Shown here one piece after another: positions 40,416 through 49,857 of a stretch of 64,000 nucleotides of DNA. Both the position numbers and the translations under genes were made by a program. The notes beneath the pieces are model-generated. The model was given only the letters and a program-made list of their open reading frames with translations, did not search any database and was not told where the DNA came from. Source of the stretch: Rehaibacterium terrae (GTDB lineage: Bacteria; Pseudomonadota; Gammaproteobacteria; Xanthomonadales; Xanthomonadaceae); assembly GCF_014202935.1 (NCBI RefSeq), contig NZ_JACHHX010000008.1, positions 62,001 to 126,000 on the forward strand. The letters run 5' to 3'. Positions within the stretch are counted from its first letter, which is position 1. Each line of letters opens with the position of its first letter.

Positions 40416-40493
40416 GTTCCCGGTTCCATGAGGGGCGAGCTCAAGACGGTGCGCCGAAGTGGACGGCACGGGCGTGGCGAGGGCGCGCCGCGA

Positions 40494-40605
40494 TGCGAGC
40501 GGCAGCTGCCCCCTGAGTGAGGGGGCGGCGCGGCAACGCCGCGCCGGGGGTGTGGAGGCATGACGGCGCGGCCGGAGCCGACGCGGGCAGCGGTATGCAC
40601 GAGGC
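40494..40605. repeat. Dispersed 235-bp repeat, partial copy 2
   Basis: This is the right-hand half of the repeat, from GCGAGCGGCAGCTGCC to GGTATGCACGAGGC, joined head to tail to copy 3 through a shared GCACGAGGC. With copy 3 it fills most of the 418-base gap (40416-40833) between the NatA-like gene and the hydrolase; I see no gene there. Confidence 0.78.
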
Positions 40606-40831
40606 GCATCCTGCGCACGGCTTCGCCGGGTGTCTTCAATCCTTCCGTCGTTTCGGGAGCAGGCATTCCTCGCCGCTGGCCGGAGTGGGCGTCACACGGG
40701 TGCGGATGGCGTGTCGGACGCGAGCGGCAGCTGCCCCCTGAGTGAGGGGGCGGCGCGGCAACGCCGCGCCGGGGGTGTGGGGGCATGACGGCGCGGCCGG
40801 AGCCGACGCGGGCAGCGGTATGCACGAGGCC
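40597..40831. repeat. Dispersed 235-bp repeat, copy 3
   Basis: A full-length copy with about 90-95% identity by eye to 36765-36999, including the GGGAGCAGGCATTCCTCGCC segment and both internal hairpins. It stops 3 bases short of the TAG of the hydrolase gene on the minus strand. The tandem arrangement with copy 2 and the repeated GCACGAGGC junction suggest recombination or duplication at that 9-base sequence. Confidence 0.8.
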
Positions 40832-40833
40832 CC

Positions 40834-42294
40834 CTAAGGCTCCCACCCGTAATACCCCGCGAACGGCGGCGTGTAGGGCAGCGTGTCGAGGCAGGTGGCA
40901 TCGAGTCCCTTGGCGTCGAGGGTGTCGAGAAAACGCGCCACCAGCCGCGGCGTGCAGCCGATCGGCAGCACATTGTGGCCCTGGCCGCGCAGCACCAGGT
41001 GGCGGGCCTTGGGCAGTGTGGCGGCCACTTCCTCGCCATAGCGCGGTGGCGTGACCGGGTCGAGCTCGCCGGACAGCAGCAGCGCCGGCACCTCACCGGT
41101 CAGCGGCTGGTTGAAGTCGGCCGGCTTGTCGCCGCTGGGCCACACCGCGCACTGGGCGCGGGCGAATTCGATGAACTCGGCGCCGAGCACGCTGCCGGCA
41201 TCGGCCGGGTCGGTGGTGAAGCCGGGCGCGTCCTCGGTGCACATCACCGACAGCTGCATGCCGTGCATGATCTGTTCGCTGAGCTGGCTGACGATCAGCC
41301 GGGTCTGCGCGGCCAGCGGTTCCAGCCGGCCCTGCTCGGCCTCGTGCAGCAGCAGCGGCAGCATCGCCGCCGCCATCGGGATGTAGCTGTACAGCCGCAC
41401 CAGCCCGGCGAGGTGGCCGCGGGTGTAGTCCTCGCTGCGCAGCTCGCCGGTGTTGGGGTCGCGGTAACTCACCGGCACCGAGGCCTCGCCCAGCCGCCGC
41501 AGCAGGGCGGTGAGCAGCTCGCGCGGATCGCCGAAGCGCTCGCGGCAGAGCGCGTCGTCGTTGCAGCGGGCGAAGTGCAGGTCGAGCGCGGCCTCGAGAT
41601 TGCGGGCGTGCTCGTTGCCCAGCACCAGGGTGTTCGGCACCACGCCGTCGAGCACCAGGGCGCGGGTGTGCTGCGGGTGGCGGCGCGCGTACTGCTGGGC
41701 CACGCGGGTGCCGTAGGAGATGCCGACCAGGTTGATCGTCTCCGCGCCGATGGCGGCGCGTACCGCGTCGAGGTCGGCGACCGCGTCGGTGGTGGTGTAG
41801 AAGCGCAGGTCGGCATGCGCCTGCAGCTCGTCGCGGCAGCGTTCGGCGAAGGCCTGGCCGGCTTCGGGCGTGGCCTCGTCGGTGATAGCGCTGCGGCCTT
41901 CCTCGTCGCGGCAGGCCAGGCGGTGGGACCCGCCGGTGCCGCGCTGGTCGACCAGCAGGAGATGGCGGTTGCGGCGGGTGGCGGCGAAGGCGGCGGCGGC
42001 CTGCGGATAGGTCTCGCGTGCCGACTGGCCGGGGCCGCCGGCGAGCATGAACACCGGGTCCGGCGCGGCGTCGCGTTCGGCCGGAATCCAGGCGATCGCC
42101 AGGGCGATCCTGCGGCCCTCGGGGGCGGCGTGGTTCTCGGGCACCTCCAGCGTCGTGCACTGGGCTTCGACCGAGGCCGCGCTCAGCGGTGCGGTGAGCG
42201 TGCAGGGCGAGAACACCAGCGAGCCCAGTGTGCGGGCCTGCGTGGCCAGCGGCAGCCCGGCCAGCAGCGCCAGGCACAGGATGGTCTTGCGCAT
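40834..42294 (-). CDS. Exported alpha/beta hydrolase, tripeptidyl-aminopeptidase-like
   Basis: A 486-residue enzyme with a signal peptide (MRKTILCLALLAGLPLATQA). It has the oxyanion segment LAGGPGQS (about 84-91), the nucleophile elbow GISYGTR (Ser193), the acid in SGELDPVTPP and the histidine in GQGHNVLPIG, the order of the S33/tripeptidyl aminopeptidase group. Several cysteines (for example in CTLTAPL and CRDEEGR) suggest disulphides in the periplasm. It probably releases short peptides or hydrolyses esters; the substrate is unknown. AGGGAG lies 4 bases before the ATG. Confidence 0.88.
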   Translation of the reverse strand: MRKTILCLALLAGLPLATQARTLGSLVFSPCTLTAPLSAASVEAQCTTLEVPENHAAPEGRRIALAIAWIPAERDAAPDPVFMLAGGPGQSARETYPQAAAAFAATRRNRHLLLVDQRGTGGSHRLACRDEEGRSAITDEATPEAGQAFAERCRDELQAHADLRFYTTTDAVADLDAVRAAIGAETINLVGISYGTRVAQQYARRHPQHTRALVLDGVVPNTLVLGNEHARNLEAALDLHFARCNDDALCRERFGDPRELLTALLRRLGEASVPVSYRDPNTGELRSEDYTRGHLAGLVRLYSYIPMAAAMLPLLLHEAEQGRLEPLAAQTRLIVSQLSEQIMHGMQLSVMCTEDAPGFTTDPADAGSVLGAEFIEFARAQCAVWPSGDKPADFNQPLTGEVPALLLSGELDPVTPPRYGEEVAATLPKARHLVLRGQGHNVLPIGCTPRLVARFLDTLDAKGLDATCLDTLPYTPPFAGYYGWEP

Positions 42295-42440
42295 CGATCT
42301 CCCTCGACGGTTGCAGCGCTCGAAGCACCGCATTCTGCCAGAGGCCGGCGGCGGGTCGGGGACGGCATGACTTGCCGCCATCCCGGCTTGCGCCGGGGTG
42401 CGGGATGACGGTGTTCCCGAGTGCTTTCGGATTTCCGCCC

Positions 42441-43190
42441 TCAGCGCGAGCTGACGTACTTCTCGCGGCGGATGTGCGGCACCGGCAGGCCGTGGCTCTT
42501 GAGCGCCTCGAAGCAGGCATCGACCATGTTCGGGTTGCCGCACAGGTAGGCGATGTCGCCTTCGGCATCCGGCGCGAATTCGGCCAGATGCTCCTGCACG
42601 TAGCCCCGGCGGTCGTCGGCGCGCGGGGTCGCCGGCAGCTCGCGGCTGTAGCAGGGCACGAAGCGGAAGCCGGGCGTGGCCTCGGCGAAGGCGGCGAACT
42701 CGTCGCCATAGAGCAGCTCCACCGGGGAGCGCGCGCCGAACAGCAACACCACCTTGATGCCGCGGGCTTCGATCTGCCGCTTCAGCTCCGGCAGCATCGC
42801 GCGGTAGGGGGTCACGCCGGTGCCGGTGGCGATCAGCAGGTAGCGCCGGTTGTGGTCGTTGGGCATCAGGCAGAAGCGTCCGAACGGGCCGCTGGCCTCG
42901 ATGCGATCGCCTTCCTGCAGCCGCTCGAACAGCTGCGTGGCGGCGCCGCCGGGCACGTAGCTCACCGCGATCTCGATCGGATCGTCGGCGTGCGCCGCGC
43001 CGTTGCGCACGCTGGCGATCGAGTAGCTGCGCTTGGTCGGGGTGCCGTCGGCGTAGCTGAAATGCACCTGCAGGAACTGGCCCGGGATGAAGTCCAGCGG
43101 CGCGCCGTCGTCGCGGGTGAACACCAGGTGGCGGACGGTCGGCGCCAGCATGCGGCTGGACACCAGCTTGAGCGGAAAGTGGACGGGCAC
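42441..43190 (-). CDS. fpr: Ferredoxin--NADP reductase
   Basis: A 249-residue flavoprotein with an FAD domain (KRSYSIASV for FAD binding, about residues 53-61; GPFGRFCLM) and an NADP domain (LIATGTGVTPYRAM, then LLFGARSPVELLY and YLCGNPNMVDACFE). It ends in the extended tail IRREKYVSSR, typical of bacterial subclass I Fpr. It moves electrons between NADPH and ferredoxin or flavodoxin, often under oxidative stress. The gene is monocistronic. The downstream gap contains a degenerate GCCGGGATGAC-type palindromic repeat. Confidence 0.93.
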   Translation of the reverse strand: MPVHFPLKLVSSRMLAPTVRHLVFTRDDGAPLDFIPGQFLQVHFSYADGTPTKRSYSIASVRNGAAHADDPIEIAVSYVPGGAATQLFERLQEGDRIEASGPFGRFCLMPNDHNRRYLLIATGTGVTPYRAMLPELKRQIEARGIKVVLLFGARSPVELLYGDEFAAFAEATPGFRFVPCYSRELPATPRADDRRGYVQEHLAEFAPDAEGDIAYLCGNPNMVDACFEALKSHGLPVPHIRREKYVSSR

Positions 43191-43375
43191 GGCGACTCCT
43201 TCGGGGGCGGACGGCGGCAGCGCCGCGTCCGGGCGCCAAGTTTAGCCGGCCAGGCCGTCGGCCGCAGGGGCGCGGCGCCCGGGAAACGCAGTGTTCCGCC
43301 CGGATCGGCATGGCAGGCGGCCGATATACTGGCCGCCTTGCGTCGAAGCACTCGACCCGTCACCGACCGGCTTCC

Positions 43376-44314
43376 ATGTCCCAGCAACCCGCCCTGGAGG
43401 TCGTCGACCTCCGCAAGACCTACGACAACGGCACCCAGGCGCTCAAGGGCATCTCTCTGAGCGTCGCGCCCGGCGACTTCTTCGCCCTGCTCGGCCCCAA
43501 CGGCGCCGGCAAGTCCACCCTGATCGGCATCGTCAGCTCGCTGGTCAACGCCAGCGCCGGCAGCGTGAGGGTGTTCGGCGTCGACCTGTTCGCGCAGCGC
43601 CAGGAGGCCAAGCGCCTGCTCGGTCTGGTGCCGCAGGAAATCAACTTCAACATGTTCGAGAAGCCCTACGACATCCTGGTCAATTACGCCGGCTTCTACG
43701 GCATCCCGCGCGCGGAGGCCCGCGCCCGCGCCGAGCAGGAGCTCAAGCGCGCGCAGCTCTGGGACAAGGCGCACACCATGTCGCGCACCCTCTCGGGCGG
43801 CATGAAGCGGCGGCTGATGATCGCCCGCGCGCTGATGACCCGGCCCAGGCTGCTGATCCTCGACGAACCCACCGCCGGCGTCGACATCGAGATCCGCCGC
43901 GGCATGTGGAAGCTGCTGCGCGAGATCAACGCGGCCGGCACCACCGTCATCCTCACCACGCATTACCTGGAGGAAGCCGAGAGCCTGTGCCGCAACCTGG
44001 CCATCATCGACCACGGCCGGATCATCGAGCACGGGCCGATGAAGGCGCTGCTGGCCAAACTCGACATCGACAGCTTCGTGCTCGACCTGGAATTGCCGCT
44101 GACCAGCACCGTGCCGCACGTCGAGGGCGCGAAGCTGGTCGCCGTCGACGACCACACGCTGGAAGTCGACATGCCGCGGGCGATGGATCTCAACCGCATC
44201 TTCGCCGCGCTCGGCGAGGCCGGCATCCGGGTGCGCTCGATGCGCAACAAGTCCAACCGACTGGAGGAGCTGTTCGTGCGCCTGACCGGCAGCAACGCGG
44301 AGAAGGCGGCATGA
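43376..44314 (+). CDS. ABC-2 exporter ATP-binding protein (YadG-like)
   Basis: A 312-residue ATPase with Walker A GPNGAGKSTLIGIVSSLV, signature TLSGGMKRRLMIARAL and Walker B RLLILDEPTAGVDIEIRRGM. A C-terminal extension after about residue 230 is typical of YadG/DrrA-type exporters. The next gene overlaps by four bases and encodes the permease. YadGH-type transporters export unknown, probably lipidic or drug-like substrates. The ATG is preceded by an intergenic region free of other genes, so the promoter should lie in 43191-43375, shared with divergent fpr. Confidence 0.93.
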   Translation: MSQQPALEVVDLRKTYDNGTQALKGISLSVAPGDFFALLGPNGAGKSTLIGIVSSLVNASAGSVRVFGVDLFAQRQEAKRLLGLVPQEINFNMFEKPYDILVNYAGFYGIPRAEARARAEQELKRAQLWDKAHTMSRTLSGGMKRRLMIARALMTRPRLLILDEPTAGVDIEIRRGMWKLLREINAAGTTVILTTHYLEEAESLCRNLAIIDHGRIIEHGPMKALLAKLDIDSFVLDLELPLTSTVPHVEGAKLVAVDDHTLEVDMPRAMDLNRIFAALGEAGIRVRSMRNKSNRLEELFVRLTGSNAEKAA

Positions 44315-45090
44315 GCGCGCACACCCGCGAAAACCTCATCGCGCTGTACACCATCGTCCGCCGCGAGGTGATGCGCATCCTGCGCATCTGGGGCCAGACC
44401 TTGGTGCCGCCGGCGATCACCATGACGCTGTACTTCCTGATCTTCGGCAGCCTGATCGGCCGCCGCATCGGCGAGATGGGCGGCTTCGACTACATGGACT
44501 TCATCGTCCCCGGGCTGGTGATGATGAGCGTGATCCAGAACAGCTACGGCAACATCTCCAGCTCGTTCTTCGGCGCCAAGTTCGGCCGCCACGTCGAGGA
44601 GCTGCTGGTGGCGCCGCTGCCCGACATCGTCATCCTCGGCGGCTACGTCGCCGGTGCGGTGCTGCGTGGCCTGATGGTCGGCGCGATCGTGCTGGCCATC
44701 GCCATGCTGTTCACCCGGGTGAGCATCCCGCACCCGTTCGTCACCCTGACCACCGTGCTGCTCGGTGCGACGATCTTCTCGCTGGCCGGCTTCGTCAACG
44801 CCGTGTACGCGAAGAAGTTCGACGACATCGCCATCGTGCCGACCTTCATCCTCACCCCGCTCACCTACCTCGGCGGCGTGTTCTACTCGGTCAGCCTGCT
44901 GCCGGACTGGGCCGAGCAGGTCAGCTACCTCAACCCGATCCTGTACATGGTCAACGCCTTCCGCTACGGCCTGCTCGGCGTCAGCGACGTGCCGCTGGCC
45001 ACCGCCTACGCGGTGATGCTGGCCTTCGTGGCCGGCCTGGGCTGGCTGGGCCTGAGGCTGCTGCAGCGCGGCGTCGGCCTGCGCAGCTGA
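44311..45090 (+). CDS. ABC-2 exporter permease (YadH-like)
   Basis: A 259-residue protein with six membrane helices. It begins MSAHTRENLIALYTIVRREV and carries the ABC-2 signature region ITPLTYLGGVFYSVSLLPDW-like sequence (here LTPLTYLGGVFYSVSLLPDW), as in YadH/DrrB proteins. It forms the channel for the ATPase encoded just upstream (ATGA overlap). The substrate is unknown. Nothing convincing follows in the 178 bases before tatD, although FAHPLLTAFDAMGVRVL-stop can be read there and may be the tail of a lost gene. Confidence 0.92.
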   Translation: MSAHTRENLIALYTIVRREVMRILRIWGQTLVPPAITMTLYFLIFGSLIGRRIGEMGGFDYMDFIVPGLVMMSVIQNSYGNISSSFFGAKFGRHVEELLVAPLPDIVILGGYVAGAVLRGLMVGAIVLAIAMLFTRVSIPHPFVTLTTVLLGATIFSLAGFVNAVYAKKFDDIAIVPTFILTPLTYLGGVFYSVSLLPDWAEQVSYLNPILYMVNAFRYGLLGVSDVPLATAYAVMLAFVAGLGWLGLRLLQRGVGLRS

Positions 45091-45268
45091 CCTGCGGCCT
45101 GCAGTGGCAGGAACGCCGCCGTCGTGCGCCGGAGGCTCACGCCGGGTCGCGGCTGAAGCCGCCTCGATGAGAAGACACCGCCCGGCGCATCGACACCGCG
45201 CGTTTGCGCATCCGCTGCTGACCGCGTTCGACGCGATGGGCGTGCGCGTGCTCTGACGCGCGATCCGC

Positions 45269-46063
45269 TCAGGGCGCGGGCAGGCGGAAGAACGCCCGCG
45301 CCGTGGCGGTGGTCGCGGCGGCGGTGACTTCCACCGGCTCACCGCGGTCGCGCGCCAGTTCCTCGACGATGTGGCGCAGGTACATCGGCTCGTTGCGCCG
45401 GTGCGAGGGCTGCGGCCGCACCGTGCGCGGCAGCAGGTAGGGCGCGTCGGTCTCGATCATCAGCCGTTCGGCGGGGATGTGCCTGACGATCTCGCGCAGG
45501 TGCAGGCCGCGGCGCTCGTCGCAGAGCCAGCCGGTGATGCCGATGTGCCAGCCCTGGTCGAGGTAGTCGAAGAGTTCTTCCTTCGTGCCGGTGAAGCAGT
45601 GCACCACCGCCGGACCAAGCCGGCCGTCGAAGTTCCTCATCACCGCCATGAAGTCGGCGTGGGCGTCGCGCTGGTGCAGGAACAGCGGCTTGCCGGTGTC
45701 CACGCCGAGCTGGAGCTGGCGCTCGAACGCGCGCCGCTGCGCGTGGCGCGGCGAGAAGTCGCGGTAATAGTCCAGCCCGCACTCGCCCACCGCGACCACC
45801 TCCGGGTGCGCGTGCAGCGCGCGCAGCTCGGCGTCGGCCTCGTCGGTGTACTCGATGGCGTGGTGCGGGTGCACGCCGGCGGTGGCGTACAGGAAACCGG
45901 CGTGCGCCTGCGCGATCTCCAGCGCCCGTGCCGAGCCGCCGCGGCTGGCGCCGGTGACCACCATCTGCACCACGCCGTGCGCGCGGGCGCGCGCGAGCAC
46001 GGCATCGAAGTCGTGCTGGAAGCTTTCGTGGCCGAGGTTGGCACCGATGTCGATCAGTTGCAT
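45269..46063 (-). CDS. tatD: TatD-family metal-dependent DNase
   Basis: A 264-residue TIM-barrel hydrolase. It starts MQLIDIGANLGHESF, the TatD-type N-terminus (lacking the His-x-His of YcfH/YjjV types), and has VGECGLDYYRDFS, FLHQRDAH, HCFTGTKEE and IETDAPYLLPR with the metal ligands. TatD enzymes are Mg-dependent 3'-5' exonucleases linked to DNA repair under oxidative stress. It is divergent from hrpB; 96 bases separate the two starts. Confidence 0.94.
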   Translation of the reverse strand: MQLIDIGANLGHESFQHDFDAVLARARAHGVVQMVVTGASRGGSARALEIAQAHAGFLYATAGVHPHHAIEYTDEADAELRALHAHPEVVAVGECGLDYYRDFSPRHAQRRAFERQLQLGVDTGKPLFLHQRDAHADFMAVMRNFDGRLGPAVVHCFTGTKEELFDYLDQGWHIGITGWLCDERRGLHLREIVRHIPAERLMIETDAPYLLPRTVRPQPSHRRNEPMYLRHIVEELARDRGEPVEVTAAATTATARAFFRLPAP

Positions 46064-46159
46064 GGGGTCGGGTCGCCGGTCGCGGCTCACGCCGCTCCTG
46101 CACATCGGGATTCCGAAGGGCGCGCAGTGTACCGCAGCCGCGCGGGTATCCTTGCGCGC

Positions 46160-48649
46160 GTGAATTCCCCCGCCTTTCCCATCGACCCGCTGCTGCCGGA
46201 CATCCTGCGCAGCCTCGCCGCGCATCCGCGGCTGGTGCTGGAAGCCCCGCCCGGCGCCGGCAAGACCACCCGGGTGCCGCCGGCGCTGCTCGACGCGCCG
46301 TGGCTGGGCGGGCGCCGTGTGCTGATGCTGGAACCGCGCCGGGTCGCCGCGCGTGCGGCGGCCGGCTTCATGGCGAAACAGCGCGGCGAGGCCGTCGGCG
46401 AGACGGTCGGCTACCGCATCCGGTTCGAGAGCAAGGTGTCGGCGGCGACCCGCATCGAGGTCGTCACCGAGGGCATCCTCACCCGCATGATCCAGGACGA
46501 CCCGACGCTCGACGGCGTCGGCGCGCTCGTGTTCGACGAGTTCCACGAGCGCCATCTGTCCGCCGACCTCGGTCTGGCGCTGGCGCTCGACGTGCAGGCG
46601 CAGCTGCGCGAGGACCTGCGCATCGTGGTGATGTCGGCCACGCTCGACGGCGACAGGCTGGCACGCTTCCTCGACGCGCCGCGGCTCAGCTCCGAAGGCC
46701 GCGGTCACCCGGTCACCCTCACCCACTTCCCCGCCCGCCGCGACGAGCCGTGGCAGGCGCAGTTGCGCCGCTGCGTCGAGCACGCGCTCGCCGCGCACCC
46801 GGGCGACCTGCTGGTGTTCCTGCCCGGCCAGCGCGAGATCGCGCAGGCGCACAAGGTGCTGGCGGGCGCGCTCGGGGAAGACCGGCAGGAGCTGCTCCCC
46901 CTGCACGGCGATCTGCCGGTGGAGGAGCAGACCCGCGTGCTGCAGCCGGCGCCCGACGGCCGCCGCCGCATCGTGCTCGCCACCAACGTCGCCGAATCCT
47001 CGGTGACGCTGCCCGGCGTGCGCGTGGTGATCGATTCGGGGCTGGCGCGCGAGCCGCGCTACGACCCCAACTCCGGTTTTTCGCGGCTGGAAACGGTCGC
47101 CATCTCGCAGGCCTCGGCCGACCAGCGCGCCGGCCGCGCCGGCCGCGTCGCGGAAGGCTGGTGCTATCGGCTGTGGCCGGAATCGCAGCGGCTGGAGCCG
47201 GCGCGGCGCGCCGAGATCCACCAGGTCGAGCTGGCCGCGCTGGCGCTGGAGCTGGCGGCGTGGGGGGAGGCCGACCTGCGTTTCCTCGACCCGCCGCCGC
47301 CCGGCGCGCTGGCCTCGGCGCGCGAACTGCTGCAGCGCCTGGGCGCGCTCGACGGCAGCGCGATCACCGCCTTCGGCCGCCGCCTGCTCGCGCTCGGCAC
47401 CCATCCGCGACTGGCGGCGATGCTGCTCGCGCCCGAGGACGCCGCCGAGCGCGCCCTCGCCTGCGACCTCGCCGCCCTGGTCGAGGCGCGCGACCCGCTG
47501 CGCGGCAGCCGTCGCGACGACTGGGCCGCGCGCTGGCAGGCGCTGGCCGCATACCGTGCCGGCCGCGTGCCGGCGGAAGCGAGCCGCGCGGCGCTCGCCG
47601 CCATCGACCAGGCGGCGAAGCAGTGGCGGCGCCGCCTGCGCATCGATACGCCGCCGCCCGCCGACGCGCCCGCGCACCGGCTCGGCGACCTGCTGCTGCA
47701 CGCCTTCCCCGACCGCATCGCCCGCCAGCACCCGGCCGATCCGCGCCGCTACCAGCTCGCCAACGGCCGCAGCGCGCGGCTGTTCGACGACAGCGCCCTG
47801 TACGGCGAGCCGTGGCTGGTCGCCAGCGAGCTGCGCCTCGAGGAGCGCGACAGCCTGATCCTGCGCGCCGCGCCGCTCGACCAGGCGCGCCTGGAACGCG
47901 ACTTCCCGAACCGCCTCGTCGAGGAGGACCGGGTGATCTGGGACGCGCAGCGGCGCGGGATCGCGGCCGTGCGCGAGCGCCGCTTCGACCGCATCGTGCT
48001 GGAAACCAAACCGCTGGCCCGGCCCGACCCGGCGCGCTACGCCGACGCGCTGGTCGATGCCGTGCGCCAGCTCGGCCTCGACGCGCTGCCGTGGAGCGAC
48101 TCGCTGGCGCAGTGGCGCGAGCGCGTGCGCTGCCTGCGCGAGTGGCTGCCCGAGCTCGGCCTGCCCGATCTCGGCGACGAGGCCTTGCTGGCCACGCTCG
48201 AGGACTGGCTCAAGCCGGCGCTGGCCGGCAAGACCCGGCTCGACGCGCTCGGCGCGGACGAACTGGCCGAGGCGCTGAAAGCCGGCATCGACTGGCACCT
48301 GCGCCAGCGCATCGACCAGCTCGCGCCGGTGCGGATCACGGTGCCCTCGGGCATGGCGCGCCCGATCGAGTACCGCCATGGCGAAGCGCCGGTGCTGGCG
48401 GTCAAGCTGCAGGAGCTGTTCGGCCTCGCCGACACCCCGCGCATCGCCGACGGCCGCGTGCCGCTGACCCTGCACCTGCTTTCGCCCGCCGGCCGCCCGC
48501 TGCAGGTGACCCGGGACCTCAAGGGCTTCTGGGAGCGCACCTACCCGGAAGTGAAGAAGGAAATGAAGGGCCGCTACCCCAGGCACCCGTGGCCGGACGA
48601 CCCGTGGACGGCCACCGCCACCCACCGCGCCAAGCCGCGCGGCACCTGA
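46160..48649 (+). CDS. hrpB: ATP-dependent RNA helicase HrpB
   Basis: An 829-residue DExH helicase with Walker A EAPPGAGKTTRVPPALL, the DEFHERH box, motif III VVMSATLDG, motif VI DQRAGRAGRV and the HrpB-specific C-terminal domain (VPSGMARPIEYRHGEAPVLA, ending YPRHPWPDDPWTATATHRAK). The family is involved in mRNA or rRNA processing, with no settled substrate in most bacteria. I chose the GTG at 46160 because homology begins right after it (NSPAFPIDPLLPDI). No ATG gives a sensible start. The length matches HrpB. Confidence 0.95.
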   Translation: MNSPAFPIDPLLPDILRSLAAHPRLVLEAPPGAGKTTRVPPALLDAPWLGGRRVLMLEPRRVAARAAAGFMAKQRGEAVGETVGYRIRFESKVSAATRIEVVTEGILTRMIQDDPTLDGVGALVFDEFHERHLSADLGLALALDVQAQLREDLRIVVMSATLDGDRLARFLDAPRLSSEGRGHPVTLTHFPARRDEPWQAQLRRCVEHALAAHPGDLLVFLPGQREIAQAHKVLAGALGEDRQELLPLHGDLPVEEQTRVLQPAPDGRRRIVLATNVAESSVTLPGVRVVIDSGLAREPRYDPNSGFSRLETVAISQASADQRAGRAGRVAEGWCYRLWPESQRLEPARRAEIHQVELAALALELAAWGEADLRFLDPPPPGALASARELLQRLGALDGSAITAFGRRLLALGTHPRLAAMLLAPEDAAERALACDLAALVEARDPLRGSRRDDWAARWQALAAYRAGRVPAEASRAALAAIDQAAKQWRRRLRIDTPPPADAPAHRLGDLLLHAFPDRIARQHPADPRRYQLANGRSARLFDDSALYGEPWLVASELRLEERDSLILRAAPLDQARLERDFPNRLVEEDRVIWDAQRRGIAAVRERRFDRIVLETKPLARPDPARYADALVDAVRQLGLDALPWSDSLAQWRERVRCLREWLPELGLPDLGDEALLATLEDWLKPALAGKTRLDALGADELAEALKAGIDWHLRQRIDQLAPVRITVPSGMARPIEYRHGEAPVLAVKLQELFGLADTPRIADGRVPLTLHLLSPAGRPLQVTRDLKGFWERTYPEVKKEMKGRYPRHPWPDDPWTATATHRAKPRGT

Positions 48650-48688
48650 GGGTCGGCGAAACCGCCCGCCGGGCGCGGAGGAAAAGAA

Positions 48689-48718
48689 AACGCCCCGGCT
48701 GGGGGGAGCCGGGGCGTT
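48689..48718 (-). terminator. Intrinsic terminator in the hrpB-methyltransferase gap
   Basis: AACGCCCCGGCT-(gggggg)-AGCCGGGGCGTT is a perfect 12-bp stem. On the minus strand it is followed by TTCTTTTCC, so it works best for the methyltransferase transcript arriving from 49005. It also lies 40 bases after hrpB. The rest of the 355-base gap holds GGTGTC/GACACC dyads near 48731-48750 and a palindromic repeat at 48940-48965. Confidence 0.7.
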
Positions 48719-48939
48719 GGGCGGTCCACGTGGTGTCAGGGGAGGACACCGGAGCGGGGGAGGGAGCGGCGGACCGCGAAGCCATTGTCGCGCCGCCACG
48801 CCGGCGGCGAAACGGATGCACGGCACACACAGCGTTGCGCCAGGGGGACAGTCGGCCCGGCGCGCGCCGCGCCGGACCTGCGCGGACGCGTGTCCTTGGC
48901 GCAGGCGCGGCAGGTGTGGTCGCAGCCGGGGCCATCCGT

Positions 48940-48965
48940 GTCATCCCGGCTTGCGCCGGGATGAC
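48940..48965. repeat. Short palindromic intergenic repeat
   Basis: GTCATCCCGGC-ttgc-GCCGGGATGAC is a perfect 11-bp inverted repeat, the widespread intergenic palindrome that also occurs (degenerate) at about 42374-42410. It lies 40 bases beyond the methyltransferase stop. Confidence 0.65.
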
Positions 48966-49004
48966 GATGCTACGGATGCTTTTTCCGGTTTCCGGTTCAA
49001 GCCC

Positions 49005-49754
49005 TCACCCCACCCGCCCGGCGCGGATCGCCAGCGGCCAGCGCACCGGCCGCCGCTGCTGCGGGTCGCCCCAGGCCTCGGCCATCTCGGCCGCCACCGC
49101 GTCCACGGCGTCGAAGCCGGTGGCCTGCAGGTGGCGCTGGCTGGCCGACCAGGTGCGCAGATAGGCCAGGTACTGGCGCAGCGTCCACAGGCAGACCATC
49201 TCGAAGGCCGGCGGCGCCGGCAGCGGCGCGAACGGGAACGGCAGGTCGCGGTAGCCGGTCTCGACATGGCGGCGGTCGGCCGGCCAGTACGGCCCCAGCC
49301 GGCCCTCGTAGAGCTTGTGGAAGACCGCGTCCACGCCCGGCGACACGCTCGACAGGCCGTAGGTCCAGGCGGCGATCACCCCGCCCGGCTTCAGCACCCG
49401 GCGCACCTGCGGGTAGAAGCGCGTGAGGTCGAACCAGTGCAGCGCCTGCGCCACCGTCACCAGGTCGGCGCAGGCATCGGGCAGCGAACAGTCCTCGGCA
49501 GCCTCGGTGCGGTACTCGACCTTCGGATGGGCGGTGGCGGCGGCGATCTGCGCGGCGCTGGGGTCGGTGGCGTGGACCCGGGCGAAGTGCGCCGCCAGCG
49601 CGACGGCCGCCTGGCCATTGCCGCAGCCGGCATCCCAGGCCAGCGCGTGCTCGCGGCATTGCGCCGCCAGCCAGGCGAACAGCTCCCCCGGATAACTCGG
49701 CCGCGCCGCGGCATAGGCGCTGGAGTGACCGGAGAAGTGGTCCTTGAAGGGCAT
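49005..49754 (-). CDS. Class I SAM-dependent methyltransferase
   Basis: A 249-residue methyltransferase. Motif I is WDAGCGNGQAAVAL, followed by HATDPSAAQIAAA and the acidic loop with DLVTVAQALHWFDL, then LKPGGVIAAW, all typical of the UbiE/Tam-like group. It starts MPFKDHFSGHSSAYAAARPS, a common opening for this group, whose substrates are diverse. Substrate unknown. It is divergent from the riboswitch-controlled nrdA gene; 104 bases separate its start from the riboswitch. Confidence 0.85.
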   Translation of the reverse strand: MPFKDHFSGHSSAYAAARPSYPGELFAWLAAQCREHALAWDAGCGNGQAAVALAAHFARVHATDPSAAQIAAATAHPKVEYRTEAAEDCSLPDACADLVTVAQALHWFDLTRFYPQVRRVLKPGGVIAAWTYGLSSVSPGVDAVFHKLYEGRLGPYWPADRRHVETGYRDLPFPFAPLPAPPAFEMVCLWTLRQYLAYLRTWSASQRHLQATGFDAVDAVAAEMAEAWGDPQQRRPVRWPLAIRAGRVG

Positions 49755-49857
49755 GGCGCATTCTAGGCAGAGCCTCACGGCCGAAGGTAGGGGCCAGCCG
49801 GGGCGAATCACCCCCAACATCTCGTGTTGACCGGCCGGTCCGACCCCGATAAGTTGT

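Noticed and set aside
45091-45268. A gene in the gap between the YadH-like permease and tatD
   Set aside because: Only a tail reading FAHPLLTAFDAMGVRVL-stop can be seen, with no start or family. It is too short to call a feature.
48720-48740. A further parS-like site (GTCCACGTGG)
   Set aside because: Only the CCACGTGG core is shared; the outer positions GTT/AAC are missing, unlike the two sites in recF.
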